DNA of 33,626 nt, taken from Firmicutes bacterium UBA4881. GTDB taxonomy: Bacteria; Bacillota; DTU065. The position numbers were made by a program, and so were the translations under genes. The notes beneath the pieces were generated by a model. It was given only the letters and a program-made list of their open reading frames with translations. It did not search any database and was not told the DNA's origin. The stretch lies in assembly GCA_002399235.1 (NCBI GenBank), contig DHDH01000039.1, forward strand, positions 71,063 through 104,688. The letters run 5' to 3'. Positions 8,143 through 16,240 of this stretch are shown here, piece by piece. Within the stretch, counting starts at the first letter, position 1. The number at the start of each line of letters is the position of its first letter.

Positions 8143-8769
8143 ATGCCCCAAGTGGCTGTTTTTAACATCGAAGGTAAGCAAGTAGGACAGCTTGATCTAA
8201 GTGATAGGGTGTTTGCAGCTGAAATTAATCCACACCTTATGCATGAAGCTGTGACAATGTACCTTGCTCGCCAAAGAGTGGGGACCGCTGCCACCAAGAC
8301 GAGAACAATGGTAAGAGGTGGCGGCCGTAAACCTTGGAGACAAAAGGGTACTGGTAGAGCTCGTCAAGGTTCAATCAGAGCCCCTCAATGGAAAGGCGGC
8401 GGCGTAGTTTTTGGACCTTTGCCTAGAGACTATAGCTATTCTATGCCTAAGAAAGCAAGAAGAGCTGCTTTACGTTCAGCTCTTTCAGCTAAAACTCAAA
8501 ACCAGGGTATTATCGTCTTGGAAAATTGGCAGGTAGATGCTCCCAAGACCAAGCATGTTGTTGAAGTGCTTAAGAATCTCTCTGTAGCCGGCAAAAAGAT
8601 TCTTATTGTTACAGGAGATAGTGACATTCTCTTGTACAAGTCTGCTCGTAATATTCCTTCTGTCGGCACAATTGCTGCTCAGGATCTCAATACTTATGAG
8701 GTACTGAAAAATGACATCCTCGTCATGACCAAGGACGCAGTAGCCAAGGTCGAGGAGGTGCTCGATTAA
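8143..8769 (+). CDS. rplD: 50S ribosomal protein L4
   Basis: L4 lines the peptide exit tunnel and in E. coli also regulates the S10 operon. The 208-aa protein has the extended tunnel loop between about residues 44 and 92, with RGGGRKPWRQKGTGRARQGS clearly visible and WKGGG after it. It is preceded by AAAGGAGGCAG. Its stop overlaps the rplW start as TAATG, which suggests translational coupling. Confidence 0.97.
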   Translation: MPQVAVFNIEGKQVGQLDLSDRVFAAEINPHLMHEAVTMYLARQRVGTAATKTRTMVRGGGRKPWRQKGTGRARQGSIRAPQWKGGGVVFGPLPRDYSYSMPKKARRAALRSALSAKTQNQGIIVLENWQVDAPKTKHVVEVLKNLSVAGKKILIVTGDSDILLYKSARNIPSVGTIAAQDLNTYEVLKNDILVMTKDAVAKVEEVLD

Positions 8770-9056
8770 TGGAATTTGTACACGATATTATAAGAAAACC
8801 AATTGTTACTGAAAAGACAGTTGCTCTAATGGAGCAAAACAAATATACTTTCGTAGTCGACAATCGCGCTACCAAAACAGAAATCAAACGCGCTGTCGAA
8901 AAGATCTTTAATGTCAAGGTGGTTAAGGTAGCTACAATGAACATGCATGGGAAGCTAAGAACCATGGGTAGAACCAAAGGTTATCGCCCTGATTGGAAAA
9001 AAGCTATCGTAACATTAGCCGAAGGTAACAGAATTGAGATCCTCGAAGGTATGTGA
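8769..9056 (+). CDS. rplW: 50S ribosomal protein L23
   Basis: L23 sits at the tunnel exit and docks trigger factor and SRP. At 95 aa it has the typical N terminus DIIRKPIVTEKT and the later segment RTKGYRPDWKKAIVTL. The start overlaps the last base of the rplD stop codon, and the ribosome binding site GAGGAGGTG lies inside rplD. Confidence 0.96.
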   Translation: MEFVHDIIRKPIVTEKTVALMEQNKYTFVVDNRATKTEIKRAVEKIFNVKVVKVATMNMHGKLRTMGRTKGYRPDWKKAIVTLAEGNRIEILEGM

Positions 9057-9083
9057 TAAGTACCGGTAAAGGAGGTTATTGCT

Positions 9084-9908
9084 GTGGGTGTGAAGTCATT
9101 CAAACCTACCTCCCCTAGCCGCCGTTTTATGTCAGTTTCTGATTTTGCAGAGATTACTACTGATAAGCCGGAGAAGTCGCTCTTAGCACCACTAAAGTCT
9201 AAGGGTGGACGTAATGCTGAAGGTAGAATTACGGCAAGGCATCAGGGTGGAGGCCACAAACGCAAATACCGCATTATTGACTTTAAGCGGAATAAAGATG
9301 GCATTCCAGCTAAAGTAGCTTCTGTTGAGTATGATCCAAATAGATCAGCTCGAATCGCACTGCTAAACTATGCAGACGGTGAGAAGCGCTATATACTACA
9401 ACCTGCAGGACTTAAAGTTGGCGACACTATAATTTCTGGTCCTAGTGCAGATATTAAACCTGGTAATGCATTACCATTGGCTAATATTCCTGTAGGTACC
9501 ATCGTTCACAACATTGAACTAGAACCAGGTAAAGGCGGACAAATGGTTCGCTCAGCTGGCACAGGTGCTCAGCTAATGGCTAAAGAAAACGGTTATGCAA
9601 CATTACGTCTTCCTTCGGGTGAGATGAGAATGGTGTTAGATACCTGCCGTGCAACTATAGGTCAGGTTGGTAATCTCGAGCATGAGAATATCACCGTTGG
9701 TAAAGCAGGTAGAAGCCGTTGGGTTGGTAAACGTCCTCATGTTCGTGGCGTAGCTATGAACCCTGTCGACCATCCACATGGCGGTGGCGAAGGCCGTGCA
9801 CCAATCGGTCACCCAGGTCCACTTACTCCTTGGGGCAAACCTTCATTGGGTTACCGCACCAGGAAGAAGAAGCCGTCTGATCGCTTGATTGTTAGAAGAA
9901 GACACTAG
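9084..9908 (+). CDS. rplB: 50S ribosomal protein L2
   Basis: L2 is needed for subunit association and peptidyl transferase assembly. The 274-aa protein has the RHQGGGHKRKYR segment, and the C-terminal MNPVDHPHGGGEGR carries the conserved functional histidine near residue 230. GTG is the start: AAAGGAGG lies 8 nt upstream and the N terminus GVKSFKPTSPSRR fits the family. Confidence 0.97.
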   Translation: MGVKSFKPTSPSRRFMSVSDFAEITTDKPEKSLLAPLKSKGGRNAEGRITARHQGGGHKRKYRIIDFKRNKDGIPAKVASVEYDPNRSARIALLNYADGEKRYILQPAGLKVGDTIISGPSADIKPGNALPLANIPVGTIVHNIELEPGKGGQMVRSAGTGAQLMAKENGYATLRLPSGEMRMVLDTCRATIGQVGNLEHENITVGKAGRSRWVGKRPHVRGVAMNPVDHPHGGGEGRAPIGHPGPLTPWGKPSLGYRTRKKKPSDRLIVRRRH

Positions 9909-9955
9909 GATGCGTTGTCTATATACTTCTAAATCGAAGGGAGGTTGTGGCAAGC

Positions 9956-10243
9956 ATGGGAAGATCCAGTAAAAAGCAGCCATATATTGAAGAGAAATTG
10001 CTGCAGCGAGTCCAGGAGATGAACACCAAAGGCGAGAAAAAGGTAGTAAAAACTTGGTCTCGTAGCTCTACAATCTATCCTGAGCTAGTTGGCCACACTT
10101 TTGCAGTGCACGACGGCCGCAAGCATGTTCCGGTCTACATTACTGAGGACATGGTCGGGCATAAGCTAGGCGAGTTCGCCCCAACACGGACATTCCGTGG
10201 TCATGGCGGTACGGCAGAACGCGCGTCGGCCCTCAAAAAATAA
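9956..10243 (+). CDS. rpsS: 30S ribosomal protein S19
   Basis: S19 pairs with S13 in the 30S head. I chose ATG at 9956, giving 95 aa beginning MGRSSKKQPYIEE. An in-frame GTG at 9947 is only 2 nt after AAGGGAGG and is a poor start. The core KTWSRSSTIYPELVGHTFAVHDGRKHVPVYI and GHKLGEFAPTRTFRGH is fully typical in type, shown here only in part. The usual KKGP is KKQP here, a small oddity. Confidence 0.94.
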   Translation: MGRSSKKQPYIEEKLLQRVQEMNTKGEKKVVKTWSRSSTIYPELVGHTFAVHDGRKHVPVYITEDMVGHKLGEFAPTRTFRGHGGTAERASALKK

Positions 10244-10260
10244 AGAGAGGGGGATAGCAC

Positions 10261-10605
10261 ATGAATGAAGCTAAAGCTACTGCCCGCATGATCCGGATGA
10301 CGCCAAGAAAGGTTCGTCAAGTTATCGACTTGATTAGAGGCAAGAGTCTCGAAGAAGCAGAGAAGATTCTCAAACTTACTCCGAGAAGAGCTAGCTACCA
10401 TATTGGCAAGGTTCTGGATTCTGCGGCAGCAAATGCAGAAAATAATTTTAATATGGATCGCGATGAGTTATTTGTAAGTAAGGCCTATGTTGATGAAGGT
10501 CCTACACTTAAAAGAGTAAGATTTCATTCAAGAGGCCAAGCAGACACTCTGATGAAGAGAACAAGCCATATTACTGTTGTATTAAGTGAAAAAAAGGAGG
10601 GGTGA
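10261..10605 (+). CDS. rplV: 50S ribosomal protein L22
   Basis: L22 lines the exit tunnel with a long beta hairpin that is the site of some macrolide resistance changes. The 114-aa protein has ARMIRMTPRKVRQVIDLIRG at the N terminus and the hairpin segment GPTLKRVRFHSRGQAD near the C terminus, with no insertion or deletion apparent. GAGAGGGGG precedes the ATG. Only 3 nt separate it from rpsC. Confidence 0.97.
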   Translation: MNEAKATARMIRMTPRKVRQVIDLIRGKSLEEAEKILKLTPRRASYHIGKVLDSAAANAENNFNMDRDELFVSKAYVDEGPTLKRVRFHSRGQADTLMKRTSHITVVLSEKKEG

Positions 10606-10608
10606 GGA

Positions 10609-11244
10609 ATGGGTCAGAAAACGCATCCACTAGGAATGCGGCTAGGCATTATTAAAGATTGGGATGCCAGATGGTATGCGGAAAAAGACTATGCCAAACT
10701 TCTCCACGAAGATCTGAAGATCCGTAAGTTGGTCAAGGAGAGGTTCTTCAACGCAGGAGTCGCTCGCATCGAACTGGAAAGAGCAGCTAACATGGTTAAA
10801 ATCACCATCCATACTGCCAAACCAGGTATGGTTATTGGTAAAGGTGGTACCATGGTAGACGAGTTTCGTAAAGAATTAGAGAAAAAGACTAGTAGACAGA
10901 TCTCCATCAATATCATCGAAGTTAAAAAACCTGATCTTGATGCACAGCTTGTTGCTGAGAGTATTGCTAGTCAGTTAGAAAGAAGAATTGCCTTCCGCCG
11001 TGCAATGCGTCAGGCAAAACAAAAGGCCATGAAAATGGGAGCACAAGGCATTAAAATTGCTGTCTCCGGTCGCCTTGGCGGTGCAGAAATTGCTAGAACC
11101 GAATGGACTCCAGAAGGTTCAGTTCCTCTGCAAACCCTGCGCGCTGATATTGATTATGGATTTGCCGAAGCTTATACAACTTACGGCAAGATTGGCGTAA
11201 AGGTTTGGATCTATAAAGGAGAAGTGCTTCCCGAAAGAAATTAA
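10609..11244 (+). CDS. rpsC: 30S ribosomal protein S3
   Basis: S3 forms part of the mRNA entry channel. The 211-aa protein has the MGQKTHPLGMRLG start, the KH-domain GXXG loop in MVIGKGGTMVDE, and C-terminal GRLGGAEIARTEW. AAAAAGGAGGGG overlaps the end of rplV, so translation of the two is probably coupled. Confidence 0.97.
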   Translation: MGQKTHPLGMRLGIIKDWDARWYAEKDYAKLLHEDLKIRKLVKERFFNAGVARIELERAANMVKITIHTAKPGMVIGKGGTMVDEFRKELEKKTSRQISINIIEVKKPDLDAQLVAESIASQLERRIAFRRAMRQAKQKAMKMGAQGIKIAVSGRLGGAEIARTEWTPEGSVPLQTLRADIDYGFAEAYTTYGKIGVKVWIYKGEVLPERN

Positions 11245-11268
11245 GGAGTCGCAAGGAGGCGAGAAGCA

Positions 11269-11700
11269 GTGCTTATACCAAAGCGCGTCAAGTACCGCAA
11301 AGTACAGCGCGGCCGTATGAAGGGCAAAGCCATCCGCGGCTCACAGATAACATCTGGTGAGTTCGGTTTGCAGGCATTAGAACCAGGATGGATCACTGCA
11401 AGCCAGATAGAGGCCGCTCGTGTTGCCATGACAAGATTTATTAAACGTGGCGGTCAAGTCTGGGTTAAAATATTCCCCGATAAGCCTGTTACCAAGAAGC
11501 CTGCTGAAGTGCGTATGGGTAGCGGAAAAGGCTCACCTGAGTTCTGGGTAGCAGTCGTACGTCCCGGCCGTGTTATGTTTGAAATTGCTGGCGTTAGCGA
11601 GGACATCGCTAGAGAAGCCATGAGATTGGCAGCCCATAAACTGCCTATTAAAACTAAGTTTGTTATAAAGGAAAAGGCAGGTGACGCAAATGAAAGCTAA
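11269..11700 (+). CDS. rplP: 50S ribosomal protein L16
   Basis: L16 helps organise the tRNA-binding face of the 50S subunit. The 143-aa protein starts MLIPKRVKYRKVQRGRMKG from GTG, with GCAAGGAGGCG upstream. GSGKGSPEFWVAVVRPGR is the characteristic central motif. Its last 11 nt overlap the start of rpmC. Confidence 0.97.
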   Translation: MLIPKRVKYRKVQRGRMKGKAIRGSQITSGEFGLQALEPGWITASQIEAARVAMTRFIKRGGQVWVKIFPDKPVTKKPAEVRMGSGKGSPEFWVAVVRPGRVMFEIAGVSEDIAREAMRLAAHKLPIKTKFVIKEKAGDANES

Positions 11701-11890
11701 AGAGGTTCGTGATCTTGGCGATAAAGAATTGAAACAGCAGCTAGGCGACCTCAAAGAGGAGCTTTTCAATCTGCGTTTCCAACTGGCTACTGGCCAACTT
11801 GACAACGTCAAGAGAATTGCCGAAGTCCGTAAATCAATCGCTAGAGTAAAGACCGTTATTAAGGAAAGAGAACTAGCAGCTAAGAAATAA
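11690..11890 (+). CDS. rpmC: 50S ribosomal protein L29
   Basis: L29 is a two-helix protein at the tunnel exit beside L23. I chose ATG at 11690 (MKAKEVRDLGDKE, 66 aa) because AGGTG at 11679-11683 is spaced 6 nt from it and the N terminus fits. A GTG at 11681 would add three residues. The motif ELFNLRFQLATGQLDN is typical. It overlaps rplP by 11 nt. Confidence 0.95.
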   Translation: MKAKEVRDLGDKELKQQLGDLKEELFNLRFQLATGQLDNVKRIAEVRKSIARVKTVIKERELAAKK

Positions 11891-11920
11891 CGCCCCAGGT
11901 AGCAAAGGAGGGGAGTTCTA

Positions 11921-12190
11921 TTGGCTAACGAGACCATCACTGTAAATAACCACAAGACACGTGTTGGTGTAGTGGTTAGCGATAAAATGGATAAGACCGT
12001 GGTTGTAGAGATCGTCAGACTATATTCACATCCTCTCTACAAAAAACGTGTTAAAACCACCAAGCGCTATAAGGCTCACGATGAGAACAATGAATGCCAA
12101 GTTGGCGACAAAGTGCTCATTGAAGAGTGTCGTCCACTGAGCCGTGATAAGAGCTGGAAGGTTATTGAGATCGTAGAAAAAGCCAAGTAA
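11921..12190 (+). CDS. rpsQ: 30S ribosomal protein S17
   Basis: S17 is a primary 16S rRNA binder with an OB fold. The 89-aa protein contains GVVVSDKMDKTVVVEI and the loop HPLYKKRVKTTKRYKAHDE. It starts at TTG (ANETITVNN), with AAAGGAGGGG 7-8 nt upstream. No nearer ATG or GTG in frame gives a full-length protein. Confidence 0.96.
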   Translation: MANETITVNNHKTRVGVVVSDKMDKTVVVEIVRLYSHPLYKKRVKTTKRYKAHDENNECQVGDKVLIEECRPLSRDKSWKVIEIVEKAK

Positions 12191-12223
12191 TGGACGAATC
12201 GTAGGTAGAGAGGAGGGGTAGAG

Positions 12224-12592
12224 ATGATTCAGCAGGAAAGTATGTTGAATGTGGCCGACAATACAGGTGCACGTAAGGTGCTTTGCATTAGAGTCCTTGG
12301 TGGTAGCACTCGTCGCTATGCACATGTAGGCGATGAGATTATAGCTACTGTGAAGGAAGCTGCACCAGGCGGTACTGTTAAAAAAGGCGAAGTAGTCCGT
12401 GCGGTTATTGTTAGAACCAAGCAACCTGTAAGAAGAAAAGACGGTAGCTATATCCGCTTTGATGACAACGCCGCAGTAATTGTCGATACCCAGAAAAACC
12501 CTCGTGGTACTCGTATCTTTGGACCTATTGCCCGCGAGCTCCGCGAGAAAGATTACATGCGCATCATCTCCCTAGCCCCGGAAGTACTCTAA
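12224..12592 (+). CDS. rplN: 50S ribosomal protein L14
   Basis: L14 contributes to the intersubunit bridge with 16S rRNA helix 14. The standard 122-aa length starts MIQQESMLNVADNTGA. VLGGSTRRYAHVGD and the C-terminal GTRIFGPIARELRE are conserved. GAGGAGGGG precedes the ATG. Confidence 0.97.
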   Translation: MIQQESMLNVADNTGARKVLCIRVLGGSTRRYAHVGDEIIATVKEAAPGGTVKKGEVVRAVIVRTKQPVRRKDGSYIRFDDNAAVIVDTQKNPRGTRIFGPIARELREKDYMRIISLAPEVL

Positions 12593-12643
12593 ACTTCTTT
12601 CCGGGGAAGGCGTTATCAAACAAAGGGGGGAAAAAGCTTACCC

Positions 12644-12967
12644 ATGAACATGAATAAGATCCATGTCAAAAAAGGCGATACCGTTACCATTATTTCTGGT
12701 GATGACAAAGGAAAAAAAGGTAAGGTACTTCGCGTTGACGATAAAAAAGGTCGAGTTGTTGTGGAAGGTCTTAACATGATGAAAAAGCATTTGAGACCAA
12801 ACCGCGATAACCCACAGGGTGGCATCGTACAAATACCTGCTCCTATGAAGAGCAGTAAGGTTATGATTGTTTGCCCAAGTTGTGGGAAGCCAACGCGCAT
12901 CGCTCGTGAAAAACGTAATGACGGTAAAGTGCGCGTCTGCAAACAGTGCAATAAAGTTATTGACTGA
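12644..12967 (+). CDS. rplX: 50S ribosomal protein L24 with zinc-ribbon C terminus
   Basis: L24 initiates 50S assembly. The 107-aa protein has an N-terminal KOW motif (VKKGDTVTIISGDDKGKKGK) and four cysteines in CPSCG and CKQC near the C terminus, the zinc-ribbon form common in Bacillota. AAGGGGGG is 13 nt before the ATG at 12644, rather far. A second ATG at 12650 is possible and would shorten it by two residues. Confidence 0.96.
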   Translation: MNMNKIHVKKGDTVTIISGDDKGKKGKVLRVDDKKGRVVVEGLNMMKKHLRPNRDNPQGGIVQIPAPMKSSKVMIVCPSCGKPTRIAREKRNDGKVRVCKQCNKVID

Positions 12968-12996
12968 TTTTGCGCTAGGAAAGGAGGTTAGCTCCC

Positions 12997-13539
12997 ATGC
13001 CACGTCTGAAAGACCTCTATCTGCAGGCTGTTGTACCTGCAATGACAGAGAAGTTCGGATATAAAAGCCCAATGGAAGTACCTAAGCTCGTAAAGATCGT
13101 TGTCAACATGGGCGTTGGAGAGGCTAAGGAAGATCCTAAGACTCTTGATGCTGCAGTGAGAGAACTCACTACCATCACTGGTCAAAAGCCCGCCATTGCC
13201 AGAGCCAAGAAATCAGTGGCTGCCTTTAAACTCCGTGCTGGCATGCCAATTGGCTGTAAGGTAACCTTAAGAGGAGATCGTATGTTTGAGTTCTTTGATA
13301 GGTTGCTGTCAATTGGTTTACCACGCATCCGCGATTTCCGCGGTGTTTCACCTAAAGGATTTGATGGGCACGGCAACTATACTCTTGGTATAAAAGAGCA
13401 GATTATCTTCCCAGAGATAAGCTACGATGAAGTCGATGCTATCCGCGGCATGGATATCTGCATTGTCACTACTGCAAAGACTGACGAAGAAGCTTACGAG
13501 TTGCTTAAGCTACTAGGAATGCCATATAGGGCGGCATAA
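12997..13539 (+). CDS. rplE: 50S ribosomal protein L5
   Basis: L5 binds 5S rRNA and contacts P-site tRNA. The 180-aa protein has NMGVGEAKEDPK, the AITGQ-like segment TITGQKPAIARAKKSVA, LRGDRMFEFFDRL and C-terminal GMDICIVTTAKTDEEAYELL. AAAGGAGG precedes the ATG. The length equals the family norm. Confidence 0.97.
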   Translation: MPRLKDLYLQAVVPAMTEKFGYKSPMEVPKLVKIVVNMGVGEAKEDPKTLDAAVRELTTITGQKPAIARAKKSVAAFKLRAGMPIGCKVTLRGDRMFEFFDRLLSIGLPRIRDFRGVSPKGFDGHGNYTLGIKEQIIFPEISYDEVDAIRGMDICIVTTAKTDEEAYELLKLLGMPYRAA

Positions 13540-13588
13540 GTCCTTATTTGGCACCTAGGCCACTAATACTCACGGAGGAGGGAAGAGC

Positions 13589-13774
13589 GTGGCCAAAAAG
13601 TCAATGAGAATCCGCGCTGCAAGGCCCCAGAAGTTTGAAGTTAGGGTTCACAATCGTTGTAATATTTGTGGTCGCCCGCGTGGATATATGCGTAAATTTG
13701 GAATGTGCCGCATCTGCTTCCGCAAGCTAGCACTCGAAGGCAAACTCCCAGGTGTGCGCAAAGCTAGCTGGTGA
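13589..13774 (+). CDS. rpsN: 30S ribosomal protein S14, zinc-binding type Z
   Basis: This short 61-aa form of S14 keeps four zinc ligands: C24, C27, C40 and C43 (CNIC and CRIC). Many Bacillota use this form in the spc operon, while a zinc-free long form may be encoded elsewhere under zinc control. It starts at GTG with GGAGGAGGG upstream. MAKKSMRIRAARPQKFEVR is the expected N terminus. Confidence 0.97.
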   Translation: MAKKSMRIRAARPQKFEVRVHNRCNICGRPRGYMRKFGMCRICFRKLALEGKLPGVRKASW

Positions 13775-13824
13775 CATGTGGCATAATCCTTGCTAAAGAT
13801 TCGTAAAGGAAGGGGGATGCTAGG

Positions 13825-14223
13825 ATGATCACAACTGATCCGGTAGCTGATATGCTGACGAGAATCCGGAATGCCGGTGCAGTTTACCATGATAAAGTCG
13901 ATGTTCCCACATCGAAGCTAAAGACAGAGATCGCCCGGATACTCAAAGAGGAAGGCTATATCAAGGATTACCAACTCATTAGCGAGAACAATCAGTCCTC
14001 GATCAGAATCTTCCTGAAGTATGGCGAGAAGAAGAAGCCTATTATTGCTGGCTTGAAAAGAATCAGCAAACCTGGCTTGCGTGTATATGCTAATTCAACT
14101 GAGATTCCAAAGGTTCTCGGTGGACTAGGTACCGCTGTTATCTCGACATCGAAGGGCGTATTGACAGATAAAGAAGCCAGAAAGCTCGGAGTAGGCGGAG
14201 AGGTTCTCTGCTTCATCTGGTAA
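13825..14223 (+). CDS. rpsH: 30S ribosomal protein S8
   Basis: S8 binds 16S rRNA helix 21 and in E. coli represses the spc operon. The 132-aa protein opens MITTDPVADMLTRIRNA and ends STSKGVLTDKEARKLGVGGEVLCFIW, both typical. GGAAGGGGG precedes the ATG. I do not see a helix-21 mimic near rplE to support the E. coli style of control. Confidence 0.97.
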   Translation: MITTDPVADMLTRIRNAGAVYHDKVDVPTSKLKTEIARILKEEGYIKDYQLISENNQSSIRIFLKYGEKKKPIIAGLKRISKPGLRVYANSTEIPKVLGGLGTAVISTSKGVLTDKEARKLGVGGEVLCFIW

Positions 14224-14258
14224 TGGCGTAAACTTGACGGCAAGGAGGTGTAGTTGCT

Positions 14259-14813
14259 GTGTCACGTATAGGAAGAATGGAAATCACGGTTCCTAGTGGC
14301 GTGGAGGTCAAAATGGGCGATGAGAGACTACTTACAGTCAAAGGCCCAAAAGGGACTCTCCATCAAGTTTTGCCCGAAGGAATCGATATGAATTTAGAAA
14401 ACGGCAAACTTCACTTTACCCGCCAGAACGACGGACAAAGTGCCTTACATGGCATGACCCGTGCTCTGGTAAACAATATGGTTACTGGCGTGACCCAAGG
14501 GTTTCAAAAAACTCTTATCATTCAAGGCGTCGGTTACAGAGCCAACAAGGATGGCAAGAAGCTCGTTCTAAACGTAGGCTATTCCCATCCTGTTGAGATG
14601 ATACCTTATGAAGGCCTAGAAATTGAAGTGCCTGAACCAACAAAAGTAATTGTTAAAGGCGCAGATAAACAAAAGGTTGGCGAATTTGCCGCCAAGATCA
14701 GAGCAGTTCGCTTACCAAGCGTCTATAAGTCTGATCGTGGTATAAACAAAGGTATTATCTATGAAGGCGAAGTCGTGCGGAGTAAAGCCGGCAAGACCGG
14801 TGCTAAGAAGTAA
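14259..14813 (+). CDS. rplF: 50S ribosomal protein L6
   Basis: L6 has two similar domains and sits near the factor-binding site. The 184-aa protein starts SRIGRMEITVPSGVEV from GTG, with AAGGAGGTG 8 nt upstream. Conserved elements are VKGPKGTL, QGVGYRANK and the C-terminal LPSVYKSDRGINKGIIYEGE region. No other in-frame start between the ribosome binding site and the family N terminus is available. Confidence 0.97.
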   Translation: MSRIGRMEITVPSGVEVKMGDERLLTVKGPKGTLHQVLPEGIDMNLENGKLHFTRQNDGQSALHGMTRALVNNMVTGVTQGFQKTLIIQGVGYRANKDGKKLVLNVGYSHPVEMIPYEGLEIEVPEPTKVIVKGADKQKVGEFAAKIRAVRLPSVYKSDRGINKGIIYEGEVVRSKAGKTGAKK

Positions 14814-14876
14814 ACCGGCTGCTTAAGGCTGAAAGATAAGACATAAAGTCTACCGTACGAAAGGAGTGAGTATCTC

Positions 14877-15239
14877 GTGGCTTTTAATCGTAGAGAAGCC
14901 AGAATACGTCGCCAGGTGCGTGCCCGCAAAAAAGTTATTGGCACTCCTGAAAGGCCTCGCTTGGCGGTGTTTCGCAGTGCAAAGCACATCTATGCCCAGA
15001 TTATTGATGATGCTTCTGGTTCAACCATAACCGCTGCATCAACTCTGAGCCCGGAACTTAGAGATGTAATCTCCTATGGCGGCAATATCGAGAGCGCTCA
15101 GAAAGTTGGCGAACTTATTGCCAAAAAAGCCAAGGAAAAGGGCATTGAAAAGGTTGTATTTGATCGCGGCGGCAACCTGTATCACGGTCGTGTGCAGGCT
15201 CTAGCAGAAAGTGCTAGAGAAGCTGGTCTCGACTTCTAA
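14877..15239 (+). CDS. rplR: 50S ribosomal protein L18
   Basis: L18 binds 5S rRNA with L5. The 120-aa protein has RRQVRARKKVIGTPERPRL near the N terminus, FRSAKHIYAQIIDD in the middle and C-terminal VVFDRGGNLYHGRVQALAE. GTG start with AAAGGAGTGAG upstream. Confidence 0.96.
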   Translation: MAFNRREARIRRQVRARKKVIGTPERPRLAVFRSAKHIYAQIIDDASGSTITAASTLSPELRDVISYGGNIESAQKVGELIAKKAKEKGIEKVVFDRGGNLYHGRVQALAESAREAGLDF

Positions 15240-15265
15240 TATGGAGGGCAAAGGAGGGAAACGAT

Positions 15266-15766
15266 TTGGCGCAGGTAGATCCCAACAAACTGGAGCTAAA
15301 AGAACGCGTTGTTAGTATCAACCCGGTTTCAAAGACCGTTAAGGGTGGTAAAAACCGCAGCTTCAGAGCCCTGGTAGTTGTAGGTGATGGCGAGCGTTAT
15401 GTAGGTGTTGGTCTAGGTAAGGCCAGAGAGGTTACAGACGCTATTCGTAAGGGCATGGAAGAAGCCAAGAAGAATCTCATTGAGGTTCCTGTTGTTGGCA
15501 CCACAATTCCCCATGCCATTACTATGAGGTATAGCGGAGCCCAGGTTCTTTTAAGACCTGCTTCCGAAGGTACTGGTGTTATCGCCGGCGGCGCTGTTCG
15601 TGCTGTATTAGAGCTTGGCGGCATCAAGGATGTCTTGTCCAAATCTTTAGGCTCGAGCAATGCAATAAACGTTACCATGGCAACACTTGAAGCTTTGAAA
15701 AACCTGAAAACTAAAGAAGAGGTCGCTCGTAAAAGAGGTCTCGAGGTTGAAAGGTTTGCAGAGTAA
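15266..15766 (+). CDS. rpsE: 30S ribosomal protein S5
   Basis: S5 affects decoding accuracy and mRNA entry. The 166-aa protein carries KGGKNRSFRALVVVGDG (the loop altered in spectinomycin resistance), the double-stranded-RNA-binding N domain, and GTGVIAGGAVRAVLELGGIKD. The start is TTG with AAAGGAGGG 8 nt upstream. The loop around IPHAITMRYSGAQVLLRPAS departs from the more usual FGAGxVLLKPA form. The next gene would normally be rpmD, but rplO follows after only 36 nt. Confidence 0.96.
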   Translation: MAQVDPNKLELKERVVSINPVSKTVKGGKNRSFRALVVVGDGERYVGVGLGKAREVTDAIRKGMEEAKKNLIEVPVVGTTIPHAITMRYSGAQVLLRPASEGTGVIAGGAVRAVLELGGIKDVLSKSLGSSNAINVTMATLEALKNLKTKEEVARKRGLEVERFAE

Positions 15767-15802
15767 TAGATACGGAAAAGTCAGAAGCAAGGAGGTGGCA
15801 AT

Positions 15803-16240
15803 ATGAGACTTCATGAGCTAGCACCTGCCGAGGGTTCCAAAAGACGCGTAAATAGAGTGGGTCGTGGTACCGGTTCTGGATCAGGAAAAACTGCTGGCAA
15901 AGGACACAAGGGACAGTTGGCACGCTCTGGTGGTGGCAAAGGCCCTGGTTTTGAAGGTGGCCAGACTCCACTGCAACGCCGTCTACCTAAACGAGGCTTT
16001 ACTAGTATATTCAAGAAGGAATATTCCATCATTAACATCGATGACCTAAACAGCTTTGATGCAGGTACTGAAGTAACTCCAGAGTTACTAAAGAAAAGTG
16101 GGCTGGTTAAAGGTCAACTGGATATAAAAGTCTTAGGCAATGGTGTGCTAGAGAAGGCATTGACTGTCAAGGCTCAGAAATTCTCCAAGGCTGCCGTTGA
16201 GAAGATCGAAGCAGCTGGCGGAAAAGTCGAGGTGATCTAA
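15803..16240 (+). CDS. rplO: 50S ribosomal protein L15
   Basis: L15 is a late assembly protein with a long glycine-rich N-terminal arm. The 145-aa protein has VGRGTGSGSGKTAGKGHKGQ and FEGGQTPLQRRLPKRGF, followed by the globular C domain. AAGGAGGTGG precedes the ATG. It abuts secY with no spacer; the secY ribosome binding site GAGGTG lies in its 3' end. Confidence 0.97.
   Translation: MRLHELAPAEGSKRRVNRVGRGTGSGSGKTAGKGHKGQLARSGGGKGPGFEGGQTPLQRRLPKRGFTSIFKKEYSIINIDDLNSFDAGTEVTPELLKKSGLVKGQLDIKVLGNGVLEKALTVKAQKFSKAAVEKIEAAGGKVEVI

Noticed and set aside
12638..13072. Long open frame on the minus strand over rplX and rplE
   Set aside because: It lies wholly antisense to two clear ribosomal genes, has no ribosome binding site, and its protein resembles nothing. 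The same applies to many antisense frames in this window.
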